Assembly: GCF_040655735.1 (NCBI RefSeq)
Contig: NZ_JBFAKK010000005.1
Coordinates: 62,001-126,000, forward strand
DNA from: Phytomonospora sp040655735
Lineage (GTDB): Bacteria > Actinomycetota > Actinomycetes > Mycobacteriales > Micromonosporaceae
Length of the DNA stretch: 64,000 nt
Direction: 5' to 3'
Shown: piece by piece, positions 57,401 to 64,000 of the stretch
Numbering within the stretch: position 1 is the stretch's first letter
Layout: every line of letters starts with the position of its first letter
The notes under the pieces: generated by a model
What the model saw: the letters and a program-made list of their open reading frames with translations, nothing else
Databases searched by the model: none
Told to the model about the DNA's origin: nothing
Translations under genes and position numbers: made by a program

Positions 57401-58417
57401 GTGCTCATCACTCAGCGGCCGTCACTGGTCGAAGAGTCCATCTCGGAAACCCGCTCCAAGTTCACCATCGAACCCCTGGAGCCCGGCTTCGGTTACACCC
57501 TCGGGAACTCGCTGCGCCGTACGCTGCTCAGCTCGATCCCCGGTGCCGCCGTGACCTCGATCAAGATCGACGGTGTGCTTCACGAGTTCACCACCATCCC
57601 GGGCGTCAAGGAAGACGTCGTGGAGCTGGTGCTGGCCGTCAAGCAGCTGTGCGTCTCGAGCGACCACGACGAGCCGGTCACCATGTACCTGCGCAAGCAG
57701 GGCCCGGGCGAGGTCACCGCTGGTGACATCCAGCCGCCCGCCGGTGTCTCGGTGCACAACCCGGAGCTGCACCTCGCCACGCTCAACGGCAAGGGCCGTC
57801 TCGACATGGAGTTCACCGTCGAGCGGGGCCGCGGCTACGTCAGCGCGCCGCAGAACAAGCAGCCGAACTCCGAGATCGGACGCATCCCGATCGACTCGAT
57901 CTACTCGCCGGTGCTCAAGGTCAGCTACCGCGTCGAGGCGACCCGTGTCGAGCAGCGCACCGACTTCGACAAGCTCATCGTCGATGTCGAGACCAAGGCG
58001 TCGACGACGCCGCGCACCGCACTGGCCTCCGCCGGTTCCACGCTCGTGGAGCTGTTCGGTCTGTACCGCGAACTCGACTCGACCGCCGAGGGCATCGACG
58101 TCGGGCCGTCCCCGCAGGACGCCCAGATGGCCGCCGATCTCGCGCTGCCGATCGAGGACCTGGAACTGACCGTGCGGTCGTACAACTGCCTCAAGCGCGA
58201 AGGCGTCGACACGGTCGGCGAATTGATAAACCGCACCGAGGCCGACCTGCTCGATATAAGGAATTTCGGGCAGAAGTCGATCGACGAAGTGAAGATGAAA
58301 CTCGCTGGCATGGGTCTGTCCCTCAAGGACTCCGTGGGCACCTTCGACCCGGCCGAGGCCGTCGACGCCTTCGGTGACGACGACGGCGAGGACTACCGGG
58401 AGACCGAGCAGCTCTAA
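57401..58417 (+). CDS. rpoA: DNA-directed RNA polymerase alpha subunit
   Basis: A 338-residue alpha subunit. N-terminal dimerisation domain (LGNSLRRTLLSSIPGAAVTS) to about residue 230, flexible linker, and CTD (about 250-315, with LKREGVDTVGELINRTE and LLDIRNFGQKS) that contacts UP elements and activators. GTG 57401 follows TGGAGGA; the in-frame extension upstream is not supported. Acidic C-terminus. Confidence 0.98.
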   Translation: MLITQRPSLVEESISETRSKFTIEPLEPGFGYTLGNSLRRTLLSSIPGAAVTSIKIDGVLHEFTTIPGVKEDVVELVLAVKQLCVSSDHDEPVTMYLRKQGPGEVTAGDIQPPAGVSVHNPELHLATLNGKGRLDMEFTVERGRGYVSAPQNKQPNSEIGRIPIDSIYSPVLKVSYRVEATRVEQRTDFDKLIVDVETKASTTPRTALASAGSTLVELFGLYRELDSTAEGIDVGPSPQDAQMAADLALPIEDLELTVRSYNCLKREGVDTVGELINRTEADLLDIRNFGQKSIDEVKMKLAGMGLSLKDSVGTFDPAEAVDAFGDDDGEDYRETEQL

Positions 58418-58455
58418 GGCTGCGGCGGCATAGTTAAGACCAAGGAGCTAGACCA

Positions 58456-58998
58456 ATGCCACAGCCCACCAAGGGCGCGCGCCTCGGCGCGGGGCCGTCG
58501 CACGAGAAGCTGCTGCTGGCCAACCTGGCCACGTCGCTGTTCAAGCACGGCAAGATCAAGACGACCGAGGCGAAGGCGCGCAAGCTGCGTCCCTACGCCG
58601 AGCGCCTGGTGACCTACGCCAAGCGCGGCGACCTCGCCTCGCGTCGTCGCACGATCGCGATCCTCCACGACAAGGACGTCGCGCACGCCCTGTTCGAGGA
58701 GATCGCGCCGCGCTACGAGACCCGCAGCGGTGGTTACACGCGTATCACCAAGCTCGGCCCGCGCAAGGGCGACAACGCCCCCATGGCGCAGATCGAGCTC
58801 GTTGAGGAACTCGCTGTCGCCGCCCCGGCGCCCGCCGCGAAGAAGCAGGCCCGCAAGTCGGTCAAGACCGAGGCCGTCGCCGCACTCGCCGGCGAGACCG
58901 AGGACGAGACGACTCCGGCGCCCGCCGAGGCGAAGGAAGAGGCCCCCGAGGCCGACGCCGACGCCGACGCCGACGAGAAGAAGGACGACGACAAGTAG
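58456..58998 (+). CDS. rplQ: 50S ribosomal protein L17 with acidic tail
   Basis: A 180-residue L17. The first 118 residues or so are the conserved domain (RLGAGPSHEKLLLANLATSL). The remaining 60 form an Ala/Glu/Asp-rich tail with an ADADAD run, longer than in E. coli L17 (127 residues) but seen in other actinobacteria. Last gene of the alpha cluster. Confidence 0.97.
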   Translation: MPQPTKGARLGAGPSHEKLLLANLATSLFKHGKIKTTEAKARKLRPYAERLVTYAKRGDLASRRRTIAILHDKDVAHALFEEIAPRYETRSGGYTRITKLGPRKGDNAPMAQIELVEELAVAAPAPAAKKQARKSVKTEAVAALAGETEDETTPAPAEAKEEAPEADADADADEKKDDDK

Positions 58999-59015
58999 TC
59001 GCCTTCGCCTGACAT

Positions 59016-59049
59016 CGACGGCCCCCACCGTTCGCGGTGGGGGCCGTCG
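59016..59049 (+). terminator. Terminator of the alpha cluster
   Basis: CGACGGCCCCCACCG (59016-59030) and its exact reverse complement (59035-59049) form a 15-bp stem with a TTCG tetraloop, 17 bp after the rplQ stop. Confidence 0.92.
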
Positions 59050-59085
59050 TCGTTTCGGGAGTCGCGCGTGGGGCCGCCGGGCCGG

Positions 59086-59091
59086 TAGGGT
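59086..59091 (+). promoter_or_regulatory. -10 box giving a leaderless mRNA
   Basis: TAGGGT ends 6 bp before ATG 59098, which would then be the first transcribed codon. No ribosome-binding site is visible between them. Confidence 0.45.
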
Positions 59092-59097
59092 TCGCGC

Positions 59098-59946
59098 ATG
59101 CCCACTGCCCGTGAGGTCGCCTTGGTCTCGCGCCGTCTGACCGCCCGCTTCGACGGTAGGCGCCTGCGCGTCACCGCCGGGCGCACGAGCTGGACCGTTC
59201 CCGTTGGTGCGATCGCGTCGGCGGAGCCCACCTCGGATGGGACGGTGCGGGTCGTGTTCTCGGGCCGGGCGGCCCACTCCACCCACGGCCTCGGTGACGG
59301 CGTCGACCTGCCCGCCGGGACGGCCGACGTCTTCGCCCGCGTCCTGCGCGATGTCGTCGCCACGTCCACGCCCGCCGCCGACGGCCACGCGCTGATCACG
59401 CGCACCGAGGACCCCTCCTGGCTCACCGGCCGCTACGGCCGCCTCGTGACCACTTGGGGCTTGTTCGTGCTCGGCGGGCTGTCGGTGTTGCTGCTCCAGC
59501 CGCTGGCCGGATCGGTGCGCCGTGACGACGCGGTCGGGCTGGTCGCCGTCATCGCGCTCACCGGCGCGGCGGGCGGGTTCCTGCTGTGGCGTGTCGTGCG
59601 CCGGGTCCGGTCGCTGCTGATCTTGCGGCGGCGCGGGGTCGAAGCGCTCGGCGTGAGCGTCCGGGACCACGCCGTCGGCGGTTGGGGGGCGCTGTTCACC
59701 TTCCCGGTGATGGACTTCCGGACAGTCGACGGTCACCTGTGGCGCGGGGTCGTCTCGGTGGCCTCGGCCTGGTCGTTTCGCGCGCGGCGGCGCGAGGTCG
59801 CGCTCGTCTACGACCCGCTCGACCCGCGCCGGGCCTCCCGCCCCTTCGGCCCTTTCTTCCTGCTGCGGACCCTCGTCCTGGCGGTCCCGGCCGTCGCGCT
59901 CCTGTACGCGGCCGGCCTGTGCGTCTACACGAACCTGCCCCTGTGA
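59098..59946 (+). CDS. Membrane protein with DUF3592-like C-terminal region
   Basis: A 282-residue protein. The N-terminal part (about 1-100) is soluble and beta-rich, resembling a PH-like module in pattern. Two membrane helices lie at about 118-140 and 147-167, then a soluble domain with VMDFRTVDG and EVALVYDPLDPRRA as in DUF3592 proteins, and a last helix at the C-terminus. Function unknown. Confidence 0.7.
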   Translation: MPTAREVALVSRRLTARFDGRRLRVTAGRTSWTVPVGAIASAEPTSDGTVRVVFSGRAAHSTHGLGDGVDLPAGTADVFARVLRDVVATSTPAADGHALITRTEDPSWLTGRYGRLVTTWGLFVLGGLSVLLLQPLAGSVRRDDAVGLVAVIALTGAAGGFLLWRVVRRVRSLLILRRRGVEALGVSVRDHAVGGWGALFTFPVMDFRTVDGHLWRGVVSVASAWSFRARRREVALVYDPLDPRRASRPFGPFFLLRTLVLAVPAVALLYAAGLCVYTNLPL

Positions 59947-59980
59947 TCCGCGGTGCGGCCTTCGTGCCATCCTGACCAGC

Positions 59981-60841
59981 GTGACCGCGCCCGAAGCCGC
60001 CCCCGAGGCCCCTCCTGCCGAGACCGTCCGTCTGCGCCTGTCGGTCTCCTACGACGGCACCGACTTCCACGGCTGGGCGCCGCAGCCGACGGCGCGAACC
60101 GTCGCCGGCGAGGTCCGCACCGCCCTCGAACACCTCTTCGGTCCGCTGGTGACGCTCGTCGTGGCCGGGCGCACCGACGCCGGTGTGCACGCCACGGGCC
60201 AGGTCTGCCACGCCGACGTCGACGCGGCCCGCTGGAGCGCCCAGGACGGCGAGAACAAGGTCTTGTGGCGCCTGCGCGGGATCCTCCCGCCGGACGTGCG
60301 CGTCACGGCCGTCGAGGAGATCGACCGGGCCTTCGACGCGCGCTTCTCGGCGCTGGCCCGCCACTACGAGTACCGCGTCACCGACGCGACCTGGGGCGTG
60401 GAGCCCCTGTGGCGGCGCGACACGCTGGCCTGGAACCGTCCCCTCGACGTGGCCGCGATGGCGCGGGCGGCGGCGGCCCTGCTGGGCGAGCACGACTTCG
60501 CGGCCTTCTGCAAGAGGCGCGACGGTGCGACGACCATCCGCGCCCTGAACCGTCTCGACGTCACCCGTGAGCCCGACGGCCGCATCAGCGTGCGGGTGTC
60601 GGCCGACGCGTTCTGCCACTCGATGGTGCGCAGCCTCGTCGGCGCGCTCCTCGCGGTCGGCGACGGCCGCCGGGCCGCGGACTGGCCCGGCGGGCTGCTG
60701 TCGCGCTCGGAGCGCTCCAGCGAGGTGATCGTCGCCCCCGCGCACGGCCTGACTCTCGTGCGCGTCGACTATCCCGCCGACGCCGCCGGCTGGACCGCCC
60801 GCGACGAGACGACCCGCCGGGTGCGCACGCTGGGCGGCTGA
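59981..60841 (+). CDS. truA: tRNA pseudouridine(38-40) synthase TruA
   Basis: A 286-residue pseudouridine synthase. The catalytic aspartate is D66 in GRTDAGVHATGQ; YDGTDFHGWAPQP and MVRSLVGALLAVGDG are conserved. It modifies positions 38-40 of the tRNA anticodon arm. GTG 59981 is used. truA commonly follows rplQ; here one gene intervenes. Its stop is 7 bp from the convergent gene. Confidence 0.96.
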   Translation: MTAPEAAPEAPPAETVRLRLSVSYDGTDFHGWAPQPTARTVAGEVRTALEHLFGPLVTLVVAGRTDAGVHATGQVCHADVDAARWSAQDGENKVLWRLRGILPPDVRVTAVEEIDRAFDARFSALARHYEYRVTDATWGVEPLWRRDTLAWNRPLDVAAMARAAAALLGEHDFAAFCKRRDGATTIRALNRLDVTREPDGRISVRVSADAFCHSMVRSLVGALLAVGDGRRAADWPGGLLSRSERSSEVIVAPAHGLTLVRVDYPADAAGWTARDETTRRVRTLGG

Positions 60842-60848
60842 GGCCGGC

Positions 60849-63092
60849 TCACGCGGCCGTCCCGTGCATCGTCAGGGACGCCGTGCGCAGCAGTTCGGCC
60901 GGTGAACCCGCGAAGTCGGGCAGCATCGCCAGGGTGAGCTGCCAGACGTCGGGGGAGTCGCCGAGGTTCGCGGTCACCAGCCCGGCGAGCTCCTCGCGGG
61001 CCTTGGCGGGCTCGGCGGCGTACTCGACCAAGGCCAGCGCGGCCTCCGCCGGCCGGGCGTGGGCGAAGACGTCCGGCCAGGTCAGGTGGCCGCTTCTGAA
61101 CAGTCGCCGGACCCAGAACTCGTTGGCGGACTCCACCTTGTGCTCGGCGAGCACGGCAGCCGGGGTCTTGCCTTCGGCCAGGGCCGCCTCGGGTTCGCTC
61201 TCCCAGTGGTGGATCAGGCCCGCGGCGATCTCGCGCAGCTCCTCGGGGCATCCGTCCTGCTGCGCGAGGGTCCACAGGGTCTGGTCGGTGAAGGGCTCGC
61301 GCTCGTGTTCGGCCAGCAGTTCGGGCCAGTGCCAGGAGCGGTGCTCGATGGCGGCGGGCTTGAACTTCCCCCGGCTCGCCTTGCGCAGCAGCGCGATCTG
61401 CCCGGCGGGTGACTCGCCGTCGGCGACCTGGGCGCGCAGCGCGGCCAGCGCGGCGGTCTCGTCGGGGTCGTCGAGCAGGGCCGTGACGCGTTTGCGGATC
61501 GCCGCGGTGAAGGCGGGCAGTCCGGACTGGGCGACATCGATCTCGATCATGGCGGGGATCTCCTCGCGGCCGTGGCGTTCCCACTGGTCGAGGATGAGGC
61601 GCAGTCTCGGTGTCTCCCCGCGTACGTGCACCTTGCCGAGGATGACCTTTCGCAGTGCGGTGTCGGGGCAGGTCACGGCGAGCCTGGGGGGCCAGTCGCG
61701 GTGCCTGGCGCCGAGTGCGTGGCTCACCTCGGGGATGTCGAGGGCCATGAGGGCGGCGACCTGGTCGGCCGGCAGGCGCCGGTCGTCGGCGAGGCAGGTC
61801 AGGAGGGTGTGGTCGCCGTGGGCGATGAGGTGCGCGGTCCATTCGGGCCGGTGTTCGCCTTGTGTGAGCAGCGCGTGCGCGGCTTGTCCGTCGAGGTCGG
61901 GGAGGAGGGTGAGCCGGACCTCGGGGGCGGCGGCGTCGAGCAGGGCGAGGTAGGCGGCGTCGGGGATCTTGAGCCCGAGGCGGCCGCCGGGCTCGGGTGG
62001 GGCGACGTCGGCGGGGGTGGGTCTGGCCGGCAGGCGGCCGGCGGCCTTGCGCTCGGCGACCAGGGCGAGCAGCTCGGCGACGGTGCCTTTGAACCGGGGG
62101 ATCTCGGCGCGCACCATCCGCCAGGCGCCGGGGTCGTCTCCGAGGACGTCGGCGACGACTTCCCGCAGGCGCTCGGACTCGTTTCCCCGCAGTGCTTTCA
62201 GCGCGTTCTTCGCCGGGCGGGCGTGGTCGAGAATCCAGCCGTGGTCGCCGAGTTCGGCGACCCGCCCGATGTCGCCGAGGGCCTTGGCGGCCTCGGCGGT
62301 GCAGTCGGCGCGCGCGGTCAGCGCGCTGACGATGTCCTTGCGAAAGCGTTTGCGCCCGTGTGCGGCGGCCAGGACCGTCCAGTCGACGGACGCGCGCTGG
62401 CTCACCGACCCGGTGACACCGGCGTCGAGTTCGGGGAGCAGGCCCTCGGTGCTCTCGGCGCGTTCGGCGGCCGCGCGCAGTGTCGCCAGGTCGAGTGGGC
62501 GCGGAACCTCGGGGGTGTCGTCGGTGGCGAGCAGGTTCTCGACGGCGTCCAGGCCGTCGGCCTCGGCGGTCGAGACCAGCGCGCGCAGGCGGTCGGCGAG
62601 CAGCTCGCGGTACGTTCGGCCATAGGCCTTGGCGGCGGCGCCCGGCGCGCGGCAGGCCACCAGCACGCTGCGGCGTGAGTTTTCGAGAGTGCTGAGCAGC
62701 GTTCGCGCGAGGTCGGGATCGCTCCACATCGGGTCGCCCGCCTCCGGTCGCGCCAGCATCGCGCGGATCTCGGCCGTGGTCCAGCCATCCTGATCGCCGT
62801 AGGCGTGCGAGCGCCAGTCGAGGGCCGCGACGATGATGCCCGCTATTCCGAGCGCCGCCAGCCGGGCGCGGAACGCGGGGTCGGCGACCAGCCGGCGGTT
62901 GCTCGCGATCGCCTTCAGCAGCTCGGGGTCACGTGCGTCGAAGGCGTGCTCGATGAGTCTGTCGGGCAACCGGGGCGCTGATCGGGCCACCCTGGCCAGG
63001 GGCTCGCGGTGCGAGGCGAGCAGCCTCGACCAGTCGCCGGGATCGGCGGCCTCCAAAAGCGCGAGCACGGCCAGGACGCTGTTCTCGATCAT
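60849..63092 (-). CDS. Large helical-repeat protein of unknown function
   Basis: A 747-residue, almost wholly helical soluble protein, rich in Ala, Leu, Glu and Arg, without signal peptide or membrane segments. An internal duplication is visible: HARPAKNAL with LGDDPGAWR and P.F.GTVAELL in the middle (residues about 300-350), and HARPAEAAL with LGDSPDVWQ and PDFAGSPAELL near the end (about 680-735). This suggests an alpha-solenoid scaffold. ATG 63092 follows AAGGAA. No catalytic motif is recognised. Same strand as the CGNR regulator upstream. Confidence 0.75.
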   Translation of the reverse strand: MIENSVLAVLALLEAADPGDWSRLLASHREPLARVARSAPRLPDRLIEHAFDARDPELLKAIASNRRLVADPAFRARLAALGIAGIIVAALDWRSHAYGDQDGWTTAEIRAMLARPEAGDPMWSDPDLARTLLSTLENSRRSVLVACRAPGAAAKAYGRTYRELLADRLRALVSTAEADGLDAVENLLATDDTPEVPRPLDLATLRAAAERAESTEGLLPELDAGVTGSVSQRASVDWTVLAAAHGRKRFRKDIVSALTARADCTAEAAKALGDIGRVAELGDHGWILDHARPAKNALKALRGNESERLREVVADVLGDDPGAWRMVRAEIPRFKGTVAELLALVAERKAAGRLPARPTPADVAPPEPGGRLGLKIPDAAYLALLDAAAPEVRLTLLPDLDGQAAHALLTQGEHRPEWTAHLIAHGDHTLLTCLADDRRLPADQVAALMALDIPEVSHALGARHRDWPPRLAVTCPDTALRKVILGKVHVRGETPRLRLILDQWERHGREEIPAMIEIDVAQSGLPAFTAAIRKRVTALLDDPDETAALAALRAQVADGESPAGQIALLRKASRGKFKPAAIEHRSWHWPELLAEHEREPFTDQTLWTLAQQDGCPEELREIAAGLIHHWESEPEAALAEGKTPAAVLAEHKVESANEFWVRRLFRSGHLTWPDVFAHARPAEAALALVEYAAEPAKAREELAGLVTANLGDSPDVWQLTLAMLPDFAGSPAELLRTASLTMHGTAA

Positions 63093-63136
63093 GGGGGATT
63101 CCTTGTCCGGGGGGCTTTCCCCGCAGGCTAGCGGGA

Positions 63137-63161
63137 GGGGGCGACACGCCCGCGTGTCCCC
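63137..63161 (-). terminator. Hairpin after the CGNR gene
   Basis: GACACGC (63143-63149) pairs with GCGTGTC (63152-63158), extended by a G-run and C-run across one bulged C. It lies 12 bp after the CGNR stop and should separate it from the helical-repeat gene. Confidence 0.6.
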
Positions 63162-63173
63162 TGTGGATACCGG

Positions 63174-63722
63174 CTACCCCTTGCGGTCGCGGTAGGCGCG
63201 CATCTTCGCGCGGCTGCCGCAGATGCTCATCGTGCACCAGCGGCTGCGGCCCGACGGGCTCTTGTCGTAGTAGACCCACCGGCACGAGTGCATCGCGCAT
63301 GCCTTGAGTCGCCGCCAGGTTCCCTCGGCGACGGACACGACGATCGCCGCCGCCAGCTCGGCGAGCAGCGCGTCGGCTCCGCGCAGGCCTTCGACGGGAC
63401 GGGCGCTCGCCTCGCCGGTCGGCCCGATCCGCACGGTCAGCGGGCCGCGCGCGAGGAGGGCGTCGAGCGCTCCGCCGTCGTCGAGGTCGACGCCGGCGTG
63501 GGCCTGCGCGGCGTCGCGCAGCGCCTCGCGCGCTTCACGGCAGATCGCGACGTCGTCGTCGGTGTAGTCGCGTTCGGGGAGGCCGTGCGCGGTGGCGAAG
63601 GCGGTGAGGTCGGCGGGAGTGCGCATGTCGTCGACGCCCACCTCGATGTCGGTGGTGTTGACGAAGTCCTGCACCAGGGCGAGCGCGCCCGGTGCCGGTG
63701 AGCGATCCCCCGGTTGTCCCAT
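63174..63722 (-). CDS. ABATE/CGNR zinc-finger transcriptional regulator
   Basis: A 182-residue protein. The N-terminal ABATE-like domain (about 10-130) begins ALALVQDFVNTTDIE; the C-terminal CGNR-type zinc finger (about 140-182) has CAMHSCRWVYYDKSPSGRSR and WCTMSICGSRAKMRAYR. The name-giving CGNR is CGSR here. By family knowledge these proteins are DNA-binding regulators. It is divergent from an MFS transporter across a 69-bp region full of GGTAAC half-sites. Confidence 0.88.
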   Translation of the reverse strand: MGQPGDRSPAPGALALVQDFVNTTDIEVGVDDMRTPADLTAFATAHGLPERDYTDDDVAICREAREALRDAAQAHAGVDLDDGGALDALLARGPLTVRIGPTGEASARPVEGLRGADALLAELAAAIVVSVAEGTWRRLKACAMHSCRWVYYDKSPSGRSRWCTMSICGSRAKMRAYRDRKG

Positions 63723-63728
63723 GCCAAA

Positions 63729-63788
63729 AGGTTACCTCTAAACTCTCGATGCCGGTAACGTTACCGGTGAACCCATTATGGAGGTAAC
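63729..63788. promoter_or_regulatory. Operator region with GTTACC/GGTAAC half-sites
   Basis: The perfect 16-bp palindrome CCGGTAACGTTACCGG (63752-63767) lies in the centre, flanked by AGGTTACCTC (63729-63738) and GAGGTAAC (63781-63788). The two outer sites abut or overlap the starts of the CGNR and MFS genes. Four half-sites in 60 bp between a regulator and a transporter argue for direct control. CATTAT (63773-63778) may be a -10 box for the transporter. Confidence 0.7.
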
Positions 63789-63791
63789 ACC

Positions 63792-64000
63792 TTGCACGTG
63801 CTCCGCCGCGACCGGGACTTCCGCCGCTTCTGGACCGGACACACCATCTCGGTCATGGGCGCCGACATCACCTACGTAGCCCTGCCCCTGGTCGCCACGC
63901 TCCTCCTCGACACCGGAGCGGCCGGCGTCGCCGCCATCGCCACCGCGACCTTCCTCCCGAGCATCCTGCTGCCCCTGCTCGCCGGACACTGGCTGGAAAC
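63792..64000 (+). CDS. MFS transporter (5' end only)
   Basis: The first 69 codons of an MFS exporter; the gene leaves the window. The start HVLRRDRDFRRFWTGHTIS followed by a membrane helix (VMGADITYVALPLVATLLL) is typical of EntS-like/MFS_3 proteins. TTG 63792 is preceded by GGAGG at 63779-63783. Divergent from the CGNR regulator, probably its target. Confidence 0.85.
   Translation, partial: MHVLRRDRDFRRFWTGHTISVMGADITYVALPLVATLLLDTGAAGVAAIATATFLPSILLPLLAGHWLE

Overview
The window is a 64 kb stretch of a high-GC Actinomycetota chromosome. The evidence is a six-gene mce lipid-uptake operon, GTG and TTG starts throughout, an RpoB with a short Ala/Ser-rich N-terminus read from TTG, a zinc-type S14, acidic tails on L22 and L17, and rpoBC, str, S10, spc and alpha ribosomal clusters on one strand. 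A filamentous member (Micromonosporales, Glycomycetales or Streptosporangiales) is plausible, but the family cannot be fixed from sequence reading alone.

Layout: 1-10230 is an mce operon (end of an ATPase gene, two YrbE/MlaE permeases, MceA to MceF, two Mce-associated membrane proteins). 10227-12548 holds an NAD(P)-binding reductase, a ribbon-helix-helix/Doc-like toxin-antitoxin pair and a membrane-anchored duplicated-domain protein. 13267-20687 is rpoB-rpoC, ended by a 70-bp tandem duplication and a strong terminator. 20887-25894 is an accessory block between rpoC and rpsL: two stand-alone LuxR-type HTH proteins, a secreted SH3-like protein, two overlapping lipoproteins and two small membrane proteins. 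26358-30923 is the str cluster (rpsL, rpsG, fusA, tuf). 31239-44390 is the S10 and spc clusters running through secY, adk and map. 44465-53742 is a second accessory block separating map from infA: two DUF1707 proteins, a quinone-oxidoreductase-like enzyme under a MerR-type promoter, a short prolyl-tRNA synthetase, a PnuC transporter, a DUF899 protein, a sigma factor with a SnoaL-like tail, an M4 metalloprotease and a membrane protein. 53743-55244 is a repeat-rich non-coding island. 55290-58998 is infA, rpmJ and the alpha cluster (rpsM, rpsK, rpsD, rpoA, rplQ). 59098-64000 carries a membrane protein, truA, a 747-residue helical-repeat protein of unknown function, a CGNR zinc-finger regulator and the start of an MFS transporter.

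The core genes make the transcription and translation machinery: the three large RNA polymerase subunits, both GTPase elongation factors, IF-1, about thirty ribosomal proteins, SecY and the methionine aminopeptidase. The accessory blocks sit at the junctions between these clusters. The points that most deserve a second look are the unusual residues in the rifampicin region of RpoB, the perfect 70-bp duplication covering the rpoC 3' end, the LuxR-HTH/SH3 locus with its inverted-repeat operator, the editing-domain-less ProRS, the 19-bp-spacer MerR promoter, the CGNR/MFS palindrome, the repeat island before infA, and the large helical-repeat protein.
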